Shown here: positions 1-10,819 of the stretch, piece after piece
Position numbering within the stretch: the first letter of the stretch is position 1
Layout of the letters: each line of letters opens with the position of its first letter
DNA from: Rhizomys pruinosus
Taxonomy: Eukaryota > Chordata > Mammalia > Rodentia > Spalacidae
Assembly (NCBI GenBank): GCA_009823505.1
Contig: VZQC01005691.1
Span: 794,156 to 858,155, forward strand
Reading direction: 5' to 3'
Length of the DNA stretch: 64,000 nt
The notes under the pieces: generated by a model
What the model was told of the DNA's origin: nothing
The model's input: only the letters and a program-made list of their open reading frames with translations
Databases searched by the model: none
Translations under genes and position numbers: made by a program

Positions 1-1329
1 ATTAAAATGTTAAAATTTGAACAGGGAACATAAGGGTTGTGATTAGGATAGGGATTGTAACAGGCAATACAGAGAGCAGCAGCAAAACCCTACACTTTAT
101 CTTCATAATACTTTACCTTTTAATACTTCATTGTGCTATAATTATTTATCATATGTAATAAAATTGGTGAGCTATACTCATTTCATTGTCTTATGAATTG
201 AAATGTTTTATTAAGAAGTGTGCATTTTATTAAGTGATGCATTTCCCCATTGCACATCTGGAATAAAAGCCAAGCCTTTGGAAAAGCAGATTAATCTCAG
301 CATTCTTTCCCTTCATAGAGGACAACTTTTCACATTGTCACATTAAAGTACACGTTTCCAGATCGTCAGGGGCAGGTGCTTTCATGGCACTGCTGTCTCT
401 CCTCTGACCTTTATATACAGCAAAATGAAGTCTGCATGTGGTGATGTCACACACAATTATATTTTTAAACCTTTCTAGATAGTTCTTTATAGAAGCCATA
501 AAATTTATGGCAAAGTTATTCATTTTATTCAGTGCAATAAGAATTCCATAATATGTTCATCATGAAGTATGCAATTCAATTTTATCTCATACAGTAATTA
601 AATTGAGTTTCTAACACTGTGAGTAATTAGGTCCTGGGATTGGAAGGATAAGTGATTCAAAAGTTGATTGGAATTATTTAAAATATCACAAACACTTAAA
701 TATATTGCAAAATCACACAATTTAAAAAAAAATATAGACCTAGTATAAAATAAGTCTATTAACCTAAATATTATCATATGCACTTGAAAAGTGTTAAGTT
801 AAAATACAAGTCCAAGTTCTCAATATAAAGCTTGTATTTAAAATGGACTTGAACTGCATAGGCATTGAAGAGAATTAAGATGTGCTGAACTATGAAACAC
901 ATAATTGTTCATCTTCTAGAAAATTCTACACATGCTGGATGCAAGTAAATGCCATTATGATTAGATATCCATCTTCCAAATAAATTCAACCAACTATCTA
1001 GTCAGGTTCTTCACTTTAACAACTATGTCAGAGATAGAAACAGTTTAAAGAGGAAGAACTTAGGATTTCTTGGGATCAAGGTCTCAAAGTTTTCAGATCA
1101 TAGTGGATAGGTTCCAGTACCTGCAGCCTAAGGTAGGCAAAATATGGTGGTGAGAATGTGGTGCAGCAAAGCTGCTCAGTTATTTGTGGCCAGGAAACAG
1201 GAAATGGTCAGGGAAAAATATAGCCCCAAATGGCACACCCCAGTGATATACTTCCTCTGGTGAGGCCCCAGGACTGAAGTTTCCAGATCTCTCAAAACAT
1301 AACTTTATCAGTTGTCAATAAAGATTTCA
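1..1329. other. AT-rich non-coding stretch, nothing recognised
   Basis: No repeat family, RNA gene or convincing reading frame is visible. The longest open frames here are about 60 codons, which is expected by chance in AT-rich DNA. Confidence 0.6.
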
Positions 1330-1545
1330 AGTGGCTGGAAAGATGGCTCAGCAGTTAAAAGCACTGGTTCTTCTTGCAGAGAACCCAGGTTTGGTTCTAA
1401 ATACCCACATGGCAGCTGACAACCATCTGTGATTCAGTTTGAGGGGATCAAGTGCCCTCTTCTGACCTCTCAGGGACACCAGGTACACTTACATACATGT
1501 AGGTAAAAAACTCATATGCATACAATAAAAATGAAATTTTAAAAA
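1330..1545 (+). repeat. B2 SINE, diverged
   Basis: The tRNA-like head 'ggctggaaagatggctcag' with A and B box-like segments is followed by the B2 body ('cccacatggcagctgacaac', 'gccctcttctgacctc') and an A-rich tail ending near 1545. It is noticeably mutated relative to other B2 copies here. Confidence 0.9.
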
Positions 1546-1570
1546 TTTCAATACATAAGTCCATGGGATA

Positions 1571-1713
1571 CTTTTTTTGAGACAGGGTCTCCCTATTGCC
1601 CCAGCTATCCTGAAACTCACTCTGTAGACCAGGCTGGACTTGAACTCACAGAGATCCCCCTGCCTCTGAATTCCGAGTGCTAGGATTAAAGGCGTCACCA
1701 CGCCCAGCAGGAT
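1571..1713 (-). repeat. B1 SINE
   Basis: Reverse-complement B1: it starts at a T run, then 'gagacagggtctccctat', 'gtagaccaggctggacttga' and ends at 'caccacgcccagc'. It lies just downstream of the B2 at 1330 in opposite orientation. Confidence 0.92.
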
Positions 1714-1807
1714 ACATTTTATATCTAAACCAAATTCAGAAATCGTTCTTTTGTATGGAATCAACAAAACCCAGTTATTAGTAGAGGAAGTCAAAATATA
1801 CTGTTTT

Positions 1808-2029
1808 TAAAGATTTATTTATTTATATTTTCATGTGAGAATGTTTTGTCTCCATATATGTATATGTATCGCTTGCATGCAATACTTTCAGAGAACAGAG
1901 GAGGGTGTCAGAATCCCTGGAACTATAGTTACAAATGGTTGTGAGCCACCATATGTATCTGTACTGGGAATTAAACCCAGATCCTCTGCAAGAGCAGCGA
2001 GTGCTCTTAACTGTCATCTCTCCAGCCCC
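1808..2029 (-). repeat. B2 SINE
   Basis: Reverse-complement B2 with the A-rich tail at the left and the tRNA-like head at the right ('gtgctcttaactgtcatctctccagcccc'). It is moderately diverged. Confidence 0.92.
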
Positions 2030-3578
2030 TTAAAGTTTACTCATAATAACAGATTAACTATGTAACTTAATCTTCCAATAATTTACAAACCAGAGGCAAA
2101 GGACAAACAAGAGCTAGGGAAAGGGATCAAAATATTATATAAAGACTGTAGTCCATGGAGTAGAGCATGGTGCTTGGAATAGGATGTAAGCATGTCACTC
2201 TGCCCCAGAATAAGAACACAATGAATAAAGACAATGGTTCCCCTTTACCTTATAATTCTAGTACCTAGCATCTGTTACAAAATAGTCTATATAAATCACA
2301 ACACTAATACGTGTCATAGCTGAAGCTATGTCCTGGAAGGTAGATTTGGAAATAATTGCTAATTACCTTTGGAAAATGAACCACAGATAGTAAAAGTAGC
2401 AGCTTGCAAAAGCATACCTCCTCTGCTGCCTGTCACGAGGTGACTTTCCAATCAGCACCGTCAAGCAAAGACATTTATAATTACAGGCTTAGTTCCATAA
2501 AAAAGTTATTGTCTACTGCTTCTCAAAAAATTATTTAAGAGAGTTCTTTGATCCAGAATGTTTAAGAAGCAAATAACTACTCAGATTTCAATAGTTAGCA
2601 AAAACATTTATAGAAAAGAAAATGCAAGTAGAGAAATCCTACTTTGCCTTCCAAAAGTCCAATGCACGTCCTAAGAACATTTTTTTAAACTGAAAAAAAA
2701 TACAAAGTGAAACTTTATTTGAAGAGACTGGGGGGATGTAAATCAACCAAGACACAAAGGTGAGACGCTTATTAATAGAGACTCCATTTTCTTCCTGCTA
2801 TTTCTTCTCTCAGGACATTTGCCAATTCTCAGAAAAATGCATCACACCTGGAAGAAAAACACAGGCTGGCAGAGAAGTCATTAGAGCTCAGGGTTGGGGG
2901 TCCTAAGGTGGCCAGAGTGTGAAGAGAAAAACAAGCACAGGAAAAGTGCAGCCAATCCTGAACACAGCTGTCCCTCAAGCCATTTGCAGAGTAAGCACCA
3001 CAGGGCAAAAGGCAGAGCCAAAACAACTACAAACTATAGAGAGGTTTTGAAATTTTCAAAGTATTGGAAGCCCAAAAATAGAGCTCAGGGTTTATTACGG
3101 AAAGGAATCCTGGGAATATCCAAATTCTTAGGTAGAATTGTGATGAGATTTATCAGAGAAGTCAGTCAGGGTAGAGCCTTATAGATTGCAAAAACACCTC
3201 AAATCATCTTGGGTTCTTATAGTCTGTCCATCCTCTCTGTGGGGTGAAAACCCATCCACAGCCTATAGAGCAAGAAATGTCCCTCCTTCACCCTGTAGAT
3301 AATACAACCAGATGTACAGTTGACCCAAACACTAGGCCCATTTCCCATTAAATTTCAAATAGTTGTAATTATGAACATGTACAAGAAAATAAATAACAAC
3401 ATAAGCCAGAGAAACAAGACTAAAATTTAAAATTTAGCAAATTTAACAGAAGACATGTTTCAATTCAAGAAAGATGTGATCTGAGATATAGGAACTAGGT
3501 CAGTAGAAAATACTGAAACTCTAGTGTGGCCTTAAACGTCCAAAAGGAAAGTATAAGCAGAAATAAATAATAGTAAGG
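2030..3578. other. Non-coding stretch, nothing recognised
   Basis: About 1.5 kb without a recognisable repeat. Open frames reach 96 codons at most (2894-3184, plus) and show no recognisable domain. I see no splice or promoter pattern that would support a gene. Confidence 0.5.
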
Positions 3579-4205
3579 CCTGAGAAATTGTACTTCAGGT
3601 ATAAAACTTGAGATCTTAGTAAAAGGACAAAAAGAAAAAAAAAAGCCACAGTTGTTTTGCCTGTCTTACTGGCAAGTGCAGCTACTACCTAGAGGCTGCC
3701 ACTGCTTTTGCCATCCTTCAAAGACACGGGAAGGGAAGACCCCAGTGTGGAGCACAAGGGCAAGATTGATGGTTGTTTGGGCTTGCCAAGGAGGAGACTT
3801 CAAACAATTCCTTAAGGAAAACATGACATATTTCAGCCTAAAAAAGAAAAAAAAAGAAATTATAAGCTGAAGATTCTAAAACCTATGATGTCATAATCTT
3901 GATATATGTGTGCCATGCATATATGCATATTTTGGAGTGATACAAATTGGAAGGAACAACTGCAACAAAAAAGACTGGGTGAAAGAATTGACTGAAACAG
4001 TAAACTTTTGCTTCAAACACTAAACTACTACATTGAAAATTAAAAAAAATAAAAAGACTGAGAAAAAGATGAAAGACATGTATGGCAGAATGCATGAGCT
4101 CTGGTGGGGTGGGGGGCAAAGAAGGGGGGAAATGGGTCTAGACTTGACTAGAAATGTTGTATGAAATGCACAAAGCTTCAATAAAAATTGGCTTTAAAAA
4201 AAGAA
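3579..4205 (+). repeat. L1-type 3'-end repeat, copy A (internally deleted)
   Basis: It starts at 'gagaaattgtac...aaaacttgagatcttag', runs through 'gttgttttgcctgtcttactggcaag', has a G-rich run ('ggtggggtggggggc', 4101-4116) and ends in an A-rich tail after 'caataaaaattggc'. The same family occurs at 4301 and 52127. The G-rich tract followed by a poly(A) tail is typical of rodent LINE-1 3' UTRs. Relative to the other two copies this one lacks about 240 bp between 'aaagacac' and 'gggaagggaaga' (near 3727). Confidence 0.7.
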
Positions 4206-4300
4206 AATATTGAGACTCAAGTGCAAAACAAAAAATTAAAAGTCAACAATAAAATATATGTGCAATATGACATAAGCTTTTTACCTTTTAAAAATACTTG

Positions 4301-5060
4301 TTGACCAGAGAAACTGTACCACAGACATAAAACTTGAGATCTTAGTTAAAAGACAAAAAGAAAAAATAGCGAGCACTGTTGTTTGGCCTGTCTTCAATTC
4401 TTACTGGCAAGTTCATCTACTCTGGCTGACACTGCTTTTGGCACTCCTCAAAGACATGAGACACAGCTTTTTAACCTTCTAATATGGACTGAAGACTCAT
4501 GTTTCTCCAAGAATCCTCCAAACCTTCAATGTCAGATGCGGACTACTGAGATACCCAGCTTATGGACTAAACAGCTAAGGGGATGTCAGCCTTGTCAGAA
4601 TATAGACTGCCATTGTTGGACTACCTGGGCTGTATCATGGAGGCCAGTGCAGGGGGATCAAGACAGGATGTGTGCTTACTGGACTTCCTTTGGGGGACCA
4701 TGGGAGGGAAAGACCCCAATGTGGAGCACAAGCGCGGGATTGATGGTTGTTTGGGATTGCCAAGGAGGAAACTTCAAGCACTTCCTTAAGGAAAACATGA
4801 CATCTTTTAGGAAAAAAAAAATTCTCCAATTCAAGTGATATATATATACTGAAGCAATGTAGGTTGGAGAGAACAACAGAAGACCTGGAAAAAATATTCT
4901 GGAAAGACTAAGAAAAAGATACAGGACATACATGTATGTATGATACAGGGACTCTGGTGGGGGGGGCACGGAAAGGGAAGTGACTCTAGATTAGATTTAG
5001 AAATGATGTATGACTTATGGAAAAAGTTTAATAACAATAAAAAATAAAATAAAAAACTCA
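4301..5060 (+). repeat. L1-type 3'-end repeat, copy B
   Basis: Longer relative of the 3579 copy. It retains the internal segment with 'atatggactgaagactcatg' and 'agactgccattgttggacta', then the shared 'gatggttgtttggg' block, a G-rich run at 4960-4967 and an A/T-rich tail. The 151-codon open frame at 4383-4838 is simply this repeat read through and is not a gene. Confidence 0.7.
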
Positions 5061-5077
5061 AAAAAATAATGCATATT

Positions 5078-5238
5078 TGCACCTGGCATGGTGGGACATG
5101 CCTTTAATCCCAGCACTTGAGAGGCAGAGGCAGGCAATCTCTGTGAGTTCAAGGCCAGCCTGGTCTACATAGAGAGTTCCAGGACAGCTGGGGCTACAGA
5201 GAGACCCTGTCTCAAAAAGACAAAAAAAAAAAAAAAAC
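5078..5238 (+). repeat. B1 SINE
   Basis: B1 in sense: 'cacctggcatggtgggacatgc' ... 'aatcccagcacttgagaggc' ... 'agagaccctgtctcaaaaag' followed by an A run. Confidence 0.95.
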
Positions 5239-5402
5239 TTATCTGCACTAATCTTTGACAATTTCATACGTGTCTAGAATATATTTTGGTCATTTTCACA
5301 TACTCTCTCTTCACCTTTCCACTCATGCTAAATTCTGTCTTCCCAATGTTAATGCTTTTTATTTGCTTGTTTTTGTTGCTGTGACCCACTTAGTTTAATT
5401 AG

Positions 5403-5908
5403 GATTGCTTGTATGGGCATGAGTTAGGGTTATTTACTGGAGTGGTTATACCACTGAAGAGAATGACTTCCCCTTCTCCAGCAACCATTAGCTACTATAA
5501 CTCTTCAGAGCTGTGTGGGACCTCATGAGACCCCACTGAATTTTGACCTCCCATGGCCCCTCAAATGAGGTGCAGTAAGCACGCATCCTGTCTTGATCCT
5601 CCTGTACTGGCCTCCATGATGCAGCCCAGGTAGTCCAACAATGGCACACTATACTCTGACGAGGCTGAAATCCCCTTAGTTGCTTAGACCACAAGCTGGG
5701 TATCTCAGTAGTCCCCATCTGGCATTGAAGGTTTGGAGGATTCGTGGAGAAACATGAGTCTTCAGTCCATAAGATTGGTTGCATGGGCATGAGTTAGGAT
5801 TATTTGCTGGAGTGGTTATACCACTGAAGAGAATGGCTTCCCCTTCCCCAGCAACCATAACTCTCCAGATCTGGGTGGGACCTCATGAGCCCCCCACTGA
5901 ATTTTGAT
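5403..5908. repeat. Imperfect direct repeat (about 140 bp) flanking an insert
   Basis: Positions 5403-5547 and 5773-5908 share 'gcatgagttagg..tatt', 'ggagtggttataccactg', 'cctcatgag' and 'ccccactgaattttga'. The two arms differ by small deletions and substitutions, so the duplication is not recent. The segment between them is an inverted L1-type fragment. Confidence 0.8.
5548..5772 (-). repeat. Inverted fragment of the L1-type 3'-end repeat
   Basis: Reverse complement of the middle of copy B (4301-5060): 'aggtagtccaacaatgg', 'caagctgggtatctcagtag', 'catgagtcttcagtccat'. It carries neither end of the family and has no A tail. Confidence 0.75.
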
Positions 5909-6644
5909 GGGAGCCCCATCTTTTGCATCTCTTGCTTAGGTAACCTTATCTGCTGTGATCTTGTGAATGCAATGGTCATGTCATGTCTAAAACAGTTTCA
6001 CAGCACTGCTCTCCATCCTCTGGCTTGTACATTCTTTCTTCCACCTCTTCTGCTTTGTTCTTTGAGCTCTGGAGGGGGTAATATGGACAGATGTACTGTT
6101 TAGTGCTGAGCACCTAGCAGTCATTCATTCTCAGCACTTTGACCAGTTATGAGTGTCTGCCTTAACTGTCCCCCACTGCAAACAGAAGCCTCTTTGACCA
6201 AGGCTGAAAAAAAGTAATTTATGGATATAAACATATTTAGTAGGCAGCTTCAACCCATGTCCATTTAGCAAAACAACAGTAGTAGGTTGTCTGCTCCACC
6301 CCAGACCCTATGACCTCTTCAACCATGAGCTTTTGACCAGTTTTATAGTATCAGGCAGGAATCCCCTCCTGTAGTGCAGGCCTCAAATAGGCTTATAGAG
6401 TAGTTGGTCGTCCCATAATAATCATGCCACTATTGCACAAACATAAAATCAAGATTGAAACAAGAGCATGTAGAAGTGGAACAAACAGAAGTCAAAGCGT
6501 TAGACAGTAGATATATACTCATTTCATTTATTGTAAATGGTTGGCATTATTTGATTATAGAACAAGATTTGATGACCAGACTCAGATTCAATATATGTTA
6601 CTTTAAAAGACAAGAAGGCTAAAAATAGAAGAATGCATACTGTG

Positions 6645-6998
6645 GTGGTTTGAATGAGAGTGTCCCCCCATAGGCTTTAAGTATTCAGACTTTTGTCTCC
6701 AGTTGGTGGCACTGTTCTTGGAGGTCTTAGAAGGTGTGGCCGTGCTGGAGGAAGTACGTTATTGGGGGCGGGCTTAGTGAGTTTAACAAACCTTGCGGTC
6801 TCCAATCTCTCTCTGTACTTCCTGTGCTCATTGCGAGATGTGACCCTCGGCTTGCTGCTCCAGCCCCGGCCACCATGCTTCCTGCCACAATGGACTCTGA
6901 TTCCCTGGAACTGTCAATCATAAGCTCAAATAAACTCTTCCTTTTATAAGTTCCCTTGTTCATGGTGGTTTTATCACGGCAACAGAAAAGTGACTAAT
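6645..6998 (+). mobile_element. Non-autonomous hAT-like DNA transposon (URR1-like)
   Basis: It begins 'tgtggtggtttgaatgagag' and ends 'cacggcaacagaaaagtgac'. The interior carries 'ccagttggtggcactgttc', 'gtgtggccgtgctggagg' and 'catggtggttttatc'. It has no transposase. I recall this consensus as the rodent URR1 (hAT-Charlie) group, which needs confirmation. A close copy in reverse orientation is at 61468-61812. Confidence 0.6.
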
Positions 6999-7049
6999 GC
7001 ACGCACAATGCAAATGCCAACTTAACAAAACGAAAAGAAAAACAGCATT

Positions 7050-7260
7050 AATAATGATAAAGGGACCAAAACATCAGGAAGACATAACAATTCTGAATTT
7101 CAAAGTATCTAATACAAATGATACCTTAGTAAAATTCAATAGAACTGAAAGCAGAAATGGATAAATCTACAAAGTGCCTATCAGACTGATAGAAGAAAGC
7201 AAACAGCGGCCATGATGAAATCCTTCTGAATGATAAGAGGTATTAACGACCTAATTAAGG
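7050..7260 (+). pseudogene. Ancient LINE-1 ORF2 fragment (endonuclease-side region)
   Basis: 'atgataaagggaccaaaacatcaggaagacataacaattctgaa' resembles the segment of mammalian-wide old L1 ORF2 that encodes the 5' (endonuclease) half. It is heavily mutated, with stops and deletions. It appears to be the upstream part of the same fossil L1 continued at 7860-11600. Confidence 0.5.
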
Positions 7261-7297
7261 TATTTCAAACACTGCACAACACCAACAATGCCAGTGT

Positions 7298-7402
7298 CCA
7301 AGTTTCATTTCCATTGCTGTGATAAGCAACAGAAAGCAACTTTGTGGAGAAAGGGTTGACTTGTCCATCATTTTGGAGAAATCAAGGCAAGAACTCATGT
7401 TT
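7298..7402 (-). repeat. Degraded hAT-like fragment
   Basis: 'ttccattgctgtgataagcaacagaaagcaac...ggagaaagggttgac' resembles the terminal part of the URR1-like element at 61468, in the same (reverse) orientation. It is weak and short. Confidence 0.35.
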
Positions 7403-7629
7403 TTTTCCATGGTATTTGGAATACTTGGAATTGTTCACAGTATGCTAGCCCATTGAAAAAGTCACAAAATCAGAAGTAATTGAAATAATTCGAGATTAGT
7501 TGATAACCATGGAATTAGTTAAAATTGTGAGGAAAAAATTATATGTATCAATATATCAAATAATATCTTGTGGTTGTAGTTAATGCTCTGCTTAGCCAAA
7601 ATAATTCAATAGTATCATGTGGAAAGGGT

Positions 7630-7850
7630 AAAAATTGTGCCTTTGGGATGTTTCAGCAGCCAAAAACACTTGCCAGAAAGGCCTAATGACCATGATTCGA
7701 TACTTAGAACCCATGTAAAGGTGAAGGAAAGAACTGACTCCACAAAGTTGTCCTCTAACCTCACATACCTCATGGCACATGCATACTCACACACACACTC
7801 ACACACACACACACATCATGGACATACAATAATAATAAATAAAATATAAT
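7630..7850 (+). repeat. Old B3/B2-type SINE with (CA)n tail
   Basis: 'tttcagcagccaaaaacacttgcc' ... 'agaacccatgtaaaggtg' ... 'cctctaacctcacatacctc' followed by a (CA)n run at 7790-7816 and an AT-rich tail. The left edge of the 21-kb duplication (near 7698) falls inside this element. Confidence 0.6.
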
Positions 7851-7859
7851 TTTAAAAGG

Positions 7860-9000
7860 TTAAAAATCAATGATTCTAGTAACCATCTGCATGATTTTAA
7901 AAGGGAAATAATTTAACTCACAGGGCTTAAAAAAGGTAATAATGATAAAATTAGAAGTGAAAAATAACTATAATATGGATATAGAATAGGAAAAATTTGA
8001 CAAAGTCTTTTTAGGAGGAAAGACTAACAAATTACTAGTTTAAGACTGGTGTAAAAGAAAATAAGAAATACACCAATTACCAATATAAGGAATGAAAAAT
8101 GAGGGTGTCATTGCCTATCCATAAACACCAAAAGGACCATTAGAAGATACGTTGACACCTTCACTTACTAAATCTAAACATCTGCAACAAATGGTCAAAT
8201 TACTTAAACATTAAGAGGCACCAAAACCTACACAAGAGGACACAGAAACCCCAGTTGACCTGCAGTTATTAAAGATCATATATGCGCAATGGAAAGTCTT
8301 TCTCTAATGAAAATTTCCAAATATTTAAAAACAATAGACTAAGAGAAACTCTGTAGGGAACATAATAGGAAAAACTGCTACCTGTTTCATCATATGAGGT
8401 GAGGATGATCTTAAACATAGAGATGACATTATGAAAAAGGAAAAACAGCATCATCTGTCTCAAGAATGCAAATATAAAAAGTAAAACAAAACCGGTAACA
8501 AGCTAGACAACAAATAGAAGATAGTACAGCTCCACAAAGCCTACAACTGACTGTTCAGTGGGAAAAAGCTGAAGGCTAGATGGATGTCCATTCTTACTAG
8601 TGCCACTCAACACAGTACTATAAATCTTTGCCAGAGCAATTAGGTAAGAGAAAGAAATAAAAGGCATCCAGCTAGGAAAGGAAAAGTGAAATGATCTCTG
8701 GTTGCTAGCTAAAGGTTGTAATACATAGAAAAACCCTAAAACACTACCACAAATTTTTCAGAACTAACAAACAGAGTACATTTATAGAACACAAAATCAA
8801 TACCCCCAAATCAGTAGCATTTTTAGACAATAATGATGAACTATTTAAAAAGAAACCAAAAGAACAATCATATTTACAGGAAACTATAACAATAAATAAA
8901 ATGTTGGGTAATAAACTATTTATGGAGGTAAAAGATTTGTTAAAAATTTTAAAATATTAATGAAGGAATTGAAGATAAAAATAAATGGTAAGATATCCTG
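7860..9000 (+). pseudogene. Ancient LINE-1 ORF2 fragment (reverse transcriptase side)
   Basis: Plus-strand frames show worn L1 ORF2 motifs. Near 8560-8660 a segment resembles the GKAEGWMSILTSATQ-like region of old L1s, and 8785-9000 reads like the 'VAFL' to 'MEVKDLLK' to 'NKW..I.C' path that follows the polymerase domain. Many frameshifts and stops mean it cannot encode anything. SINE insertions split this L1 from its continuation at 10820-11600. Confidence 0.65.
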
Positions 9001-9004
9001 TGTT

Positions 9005-9230
9005 TGGGGCTACAGAGCTGGCTCAGTGGTTAAAAACACATGCAGTTCTTTCAGAGGACCTGGATTCAATTCCCAGCACCCACAAAGAGGCTAACAACCA
9101 TCAGTAACTAAAGTTTCAGGGGATCCAACATTCTCTTCTGGCCTCCATGGCACAGATGGTACACTTACACACATGCGGGCAAAAAACTCATACACGTAAA
9201 CTAAATATAGTAAAATCATTTAAAAAACAT
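9005..9230 (+). repeat. B2 SINE, old
   Basis: 'ggggctacagagctggctcagtgg' head, 'aattcccagcacccac' body and an A-rich tail. It is inserted into the fossil L1. Confidence 0.85.
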
Positions 9231-9326
9231 ATTATATGTTCATAAATCAAGAAAATTAACAAAAATTTCTACAACCAAAAATGATCTATAGGATCAATAT
9301 AATTTCTATCAAAAGTACATCATTGC

Positions 9327-9717
9327 GGGGCTAGAGAGATGGCCTAGCGGTTAAGAGCGCCGACCGCTCTTACAGAGGACCCAGGTTCGATCCCCAGCAC
9401 CCACATAGTGACCGAGTACTGTCTGAAACTCCAATTCCAGGAGAACTCCAGTTCCAGGGGAAACCGAGACCCTCTTCTGACCTCCGCGGCATTGCACGAC
9501 ACGGTGCACAAACTTGCATGCAGACAGTACATTGATACACATACAGAGATAAATAAATGCCGAGCGTGGTGGCGCATGCCTTTAATCCTAACACTTGGGA
9601 GGCAGAGGCACGCGGATCACTGTGAGTTCGAGGCCAGCCTGGTCTACAGAGTGAGTTCCAGGACAGCCAGAGCTACAGGGAGACCCTGTCTCAAAAAAGA
9701 CCAAAAAAAAAAAGGAT
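9327..9717 (+). repeat. B2-B1 composite SINE with one shared target-site duplication
   Basis: A B2 (9327-9557, 'ggggctagagagatggccta' to 'gataaataaat') is joined head to tail with a B1 (9558-9717, 'gccgagcgtggtggcgcatg' to the A tail). The direct repeat 'atcattgc' lies immediately left of the B2 (9319-9326) and immediately right of the B1 tail (9718-9725), with none between them. That fits insertion as a single unit. Confidence 0.8.
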
Positions 9718-9809
9718 ATCATTGCAAATAAAAATAGAAGAAAAATAAAAAGTTACATGGAACCATAAAACTCCAAATTGTCAAAGTAAACACTACTAAA
9801 CTATTAGAG

Positions 9810-9990
9810 CTAGAGGCCAAAGGAATGGCTTGGAGGTTAAGAGAGTAGACGGCTCTTGGAGAAAATCAGCTCCTACTATCAGGTGGCTCACAATGCCTGC
9901 GACTCCAGCTCCAGGGAATCTGATGCCTTCTTCTGGCTTCTACAGGAACCCACACACATGTGGCATACAGACCACAGACCCACACACATG
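9810..9990 (+). repeat. Degraded B2-like SINE
   Basis: 'gagctagaggccaaaggaatggcttggaggttaag' ... 'gctccagggaatctgatgcc' ... '(acacatgtggcat)'. The middle differs strongly from the matching place in copy 2 (30610-30800), which looks more like canonical B2. Confidence 0.6.
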
Positions 9991-10218
9991 TGGGGCATTT
10001 CTAAGTCACATTTTGATGATATCTGAATAAGGAAACAGTCTGACTCAGTATTAGCTTTAAGGTCAAGAGTGGACCTGAACTGGTGAGGACCCATTCCTTC
10101 CAACATCTCATGGAACTAGCAAGTCAGGCTTCACTCATTCTTTTATTAAAACAGAATCTCCAGCATGAACTACTAGAAATTAGGATCTCTCCTTATCTTA
10201 TAAGAACCATGCCTTTTC

Positions 10219-10461
10219 TTTTTTTTTTTAATTTTATTTATTTCTGTATGTGTATGAATGTACTGTCTGCATGCAAGTTTGTGCACCCGTGTCGTGCAAT
10301 GCCGTGGAGGTCAGAAGAGGGTCTTGGATTCCCCTGGAGCTGGAGTTCTCCTGGAATTGGATTTTCAGACGGTTCTCGGCCGCCATGTGGGTGCTGGGGA
10401 TCGAACCCGGGTCCTCTGTAAGAGCAGTCGGCGCTCTTAACCACTAGGCCATCTCTCCACC
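10219..10461 (-). repeat. B2 SINE with 13-bp target-site duplication
   Basis: Reverse B2 with a T-rich left end and tRNA-like head at the right. The direct repeat 'accatgccttttc' flanks it (near 10207 and 10460). Low divergence and intact CpGs suggest a recent insertion. Confidence 0.95.
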
Positions 10462-10488
10462 ATGCCTTTTCATCAGTAGGCCTGCAAT

Positions 10489-10571
10489 AACGCGCACACA
10501 CGCGCACACGTGCACGCGCGCGCACACGTGCACGCGCGCACACACGCGCACACGTGCACGCGCGCACACAC

Positions 10572-10609
<38 letters not shown>

Positions 10610-10611
10610 TT
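10489..10611. repeat. (GC/CA)n alternating purine-pyrimidine tract
   Basis: About 120 bp of nearly unbroken Pu-Py alternation: 'cgcgcacacgtgcacgcgcg' motifs grading into (CA)n. Such sequence is prone to Z-DNA. Confidence 0.95.
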
Positions 10612-10819
10612 CTCAAATACACTGCTTTCAGCACTTTGATATGTTAATCAAGCACATTCATATTCATTTACTGTCTTGGGCTTAGAATAAGGTGATGTTC
10701 TGAGGGATTAAGGTTGGGTGCCCACGTCACTAGAGGAGCAGATGGCTTAGTCAGCTTACTTACATTAACAGTAACTTTTTGGTTGCAAGGTTAGGTAAAA
10801 GTCACCAGTCCAGATTACG

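Larger units (their letters stand above)
5370..6435 (+). repeat. Abundant muroid interspersed repeat, class unresolved
   Basis: Recognisable as a long rodent repeat by 'cacttagtttaattaggattgc', 'ctcagcactttgaccagttatgag', 'tttagcaaaacaacagtagtagg' and 'ggtcgtcccataataatcatg'. Related sequence occurs at 21352-22040 and in part at 54080-54230. I associate it with old rodent LINE sequences from memory, but cannot fix the family. It is interrupted by an inverted insert at 5548-5772. Confidence 0.55.

Noticed and set aside
4383..4838. 151-codon plus frame
   Set aside because: Lies entirely inside an L1-type 3'-end repeat; the sister copies do not keep the frame.
9327..9400. tRNA gene suggested by A/B box-like motifs
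   Set aside because: These are the tRNA-derived heads of B2 SINEs, followed by B2 body and A-rich tail; no cloverleaf acceptor stem.
10238..10609. 123-codon minus frame with Cys-Val repeats
   Set aside because: Translation of (CA/CG)n plus a B2 SINE.
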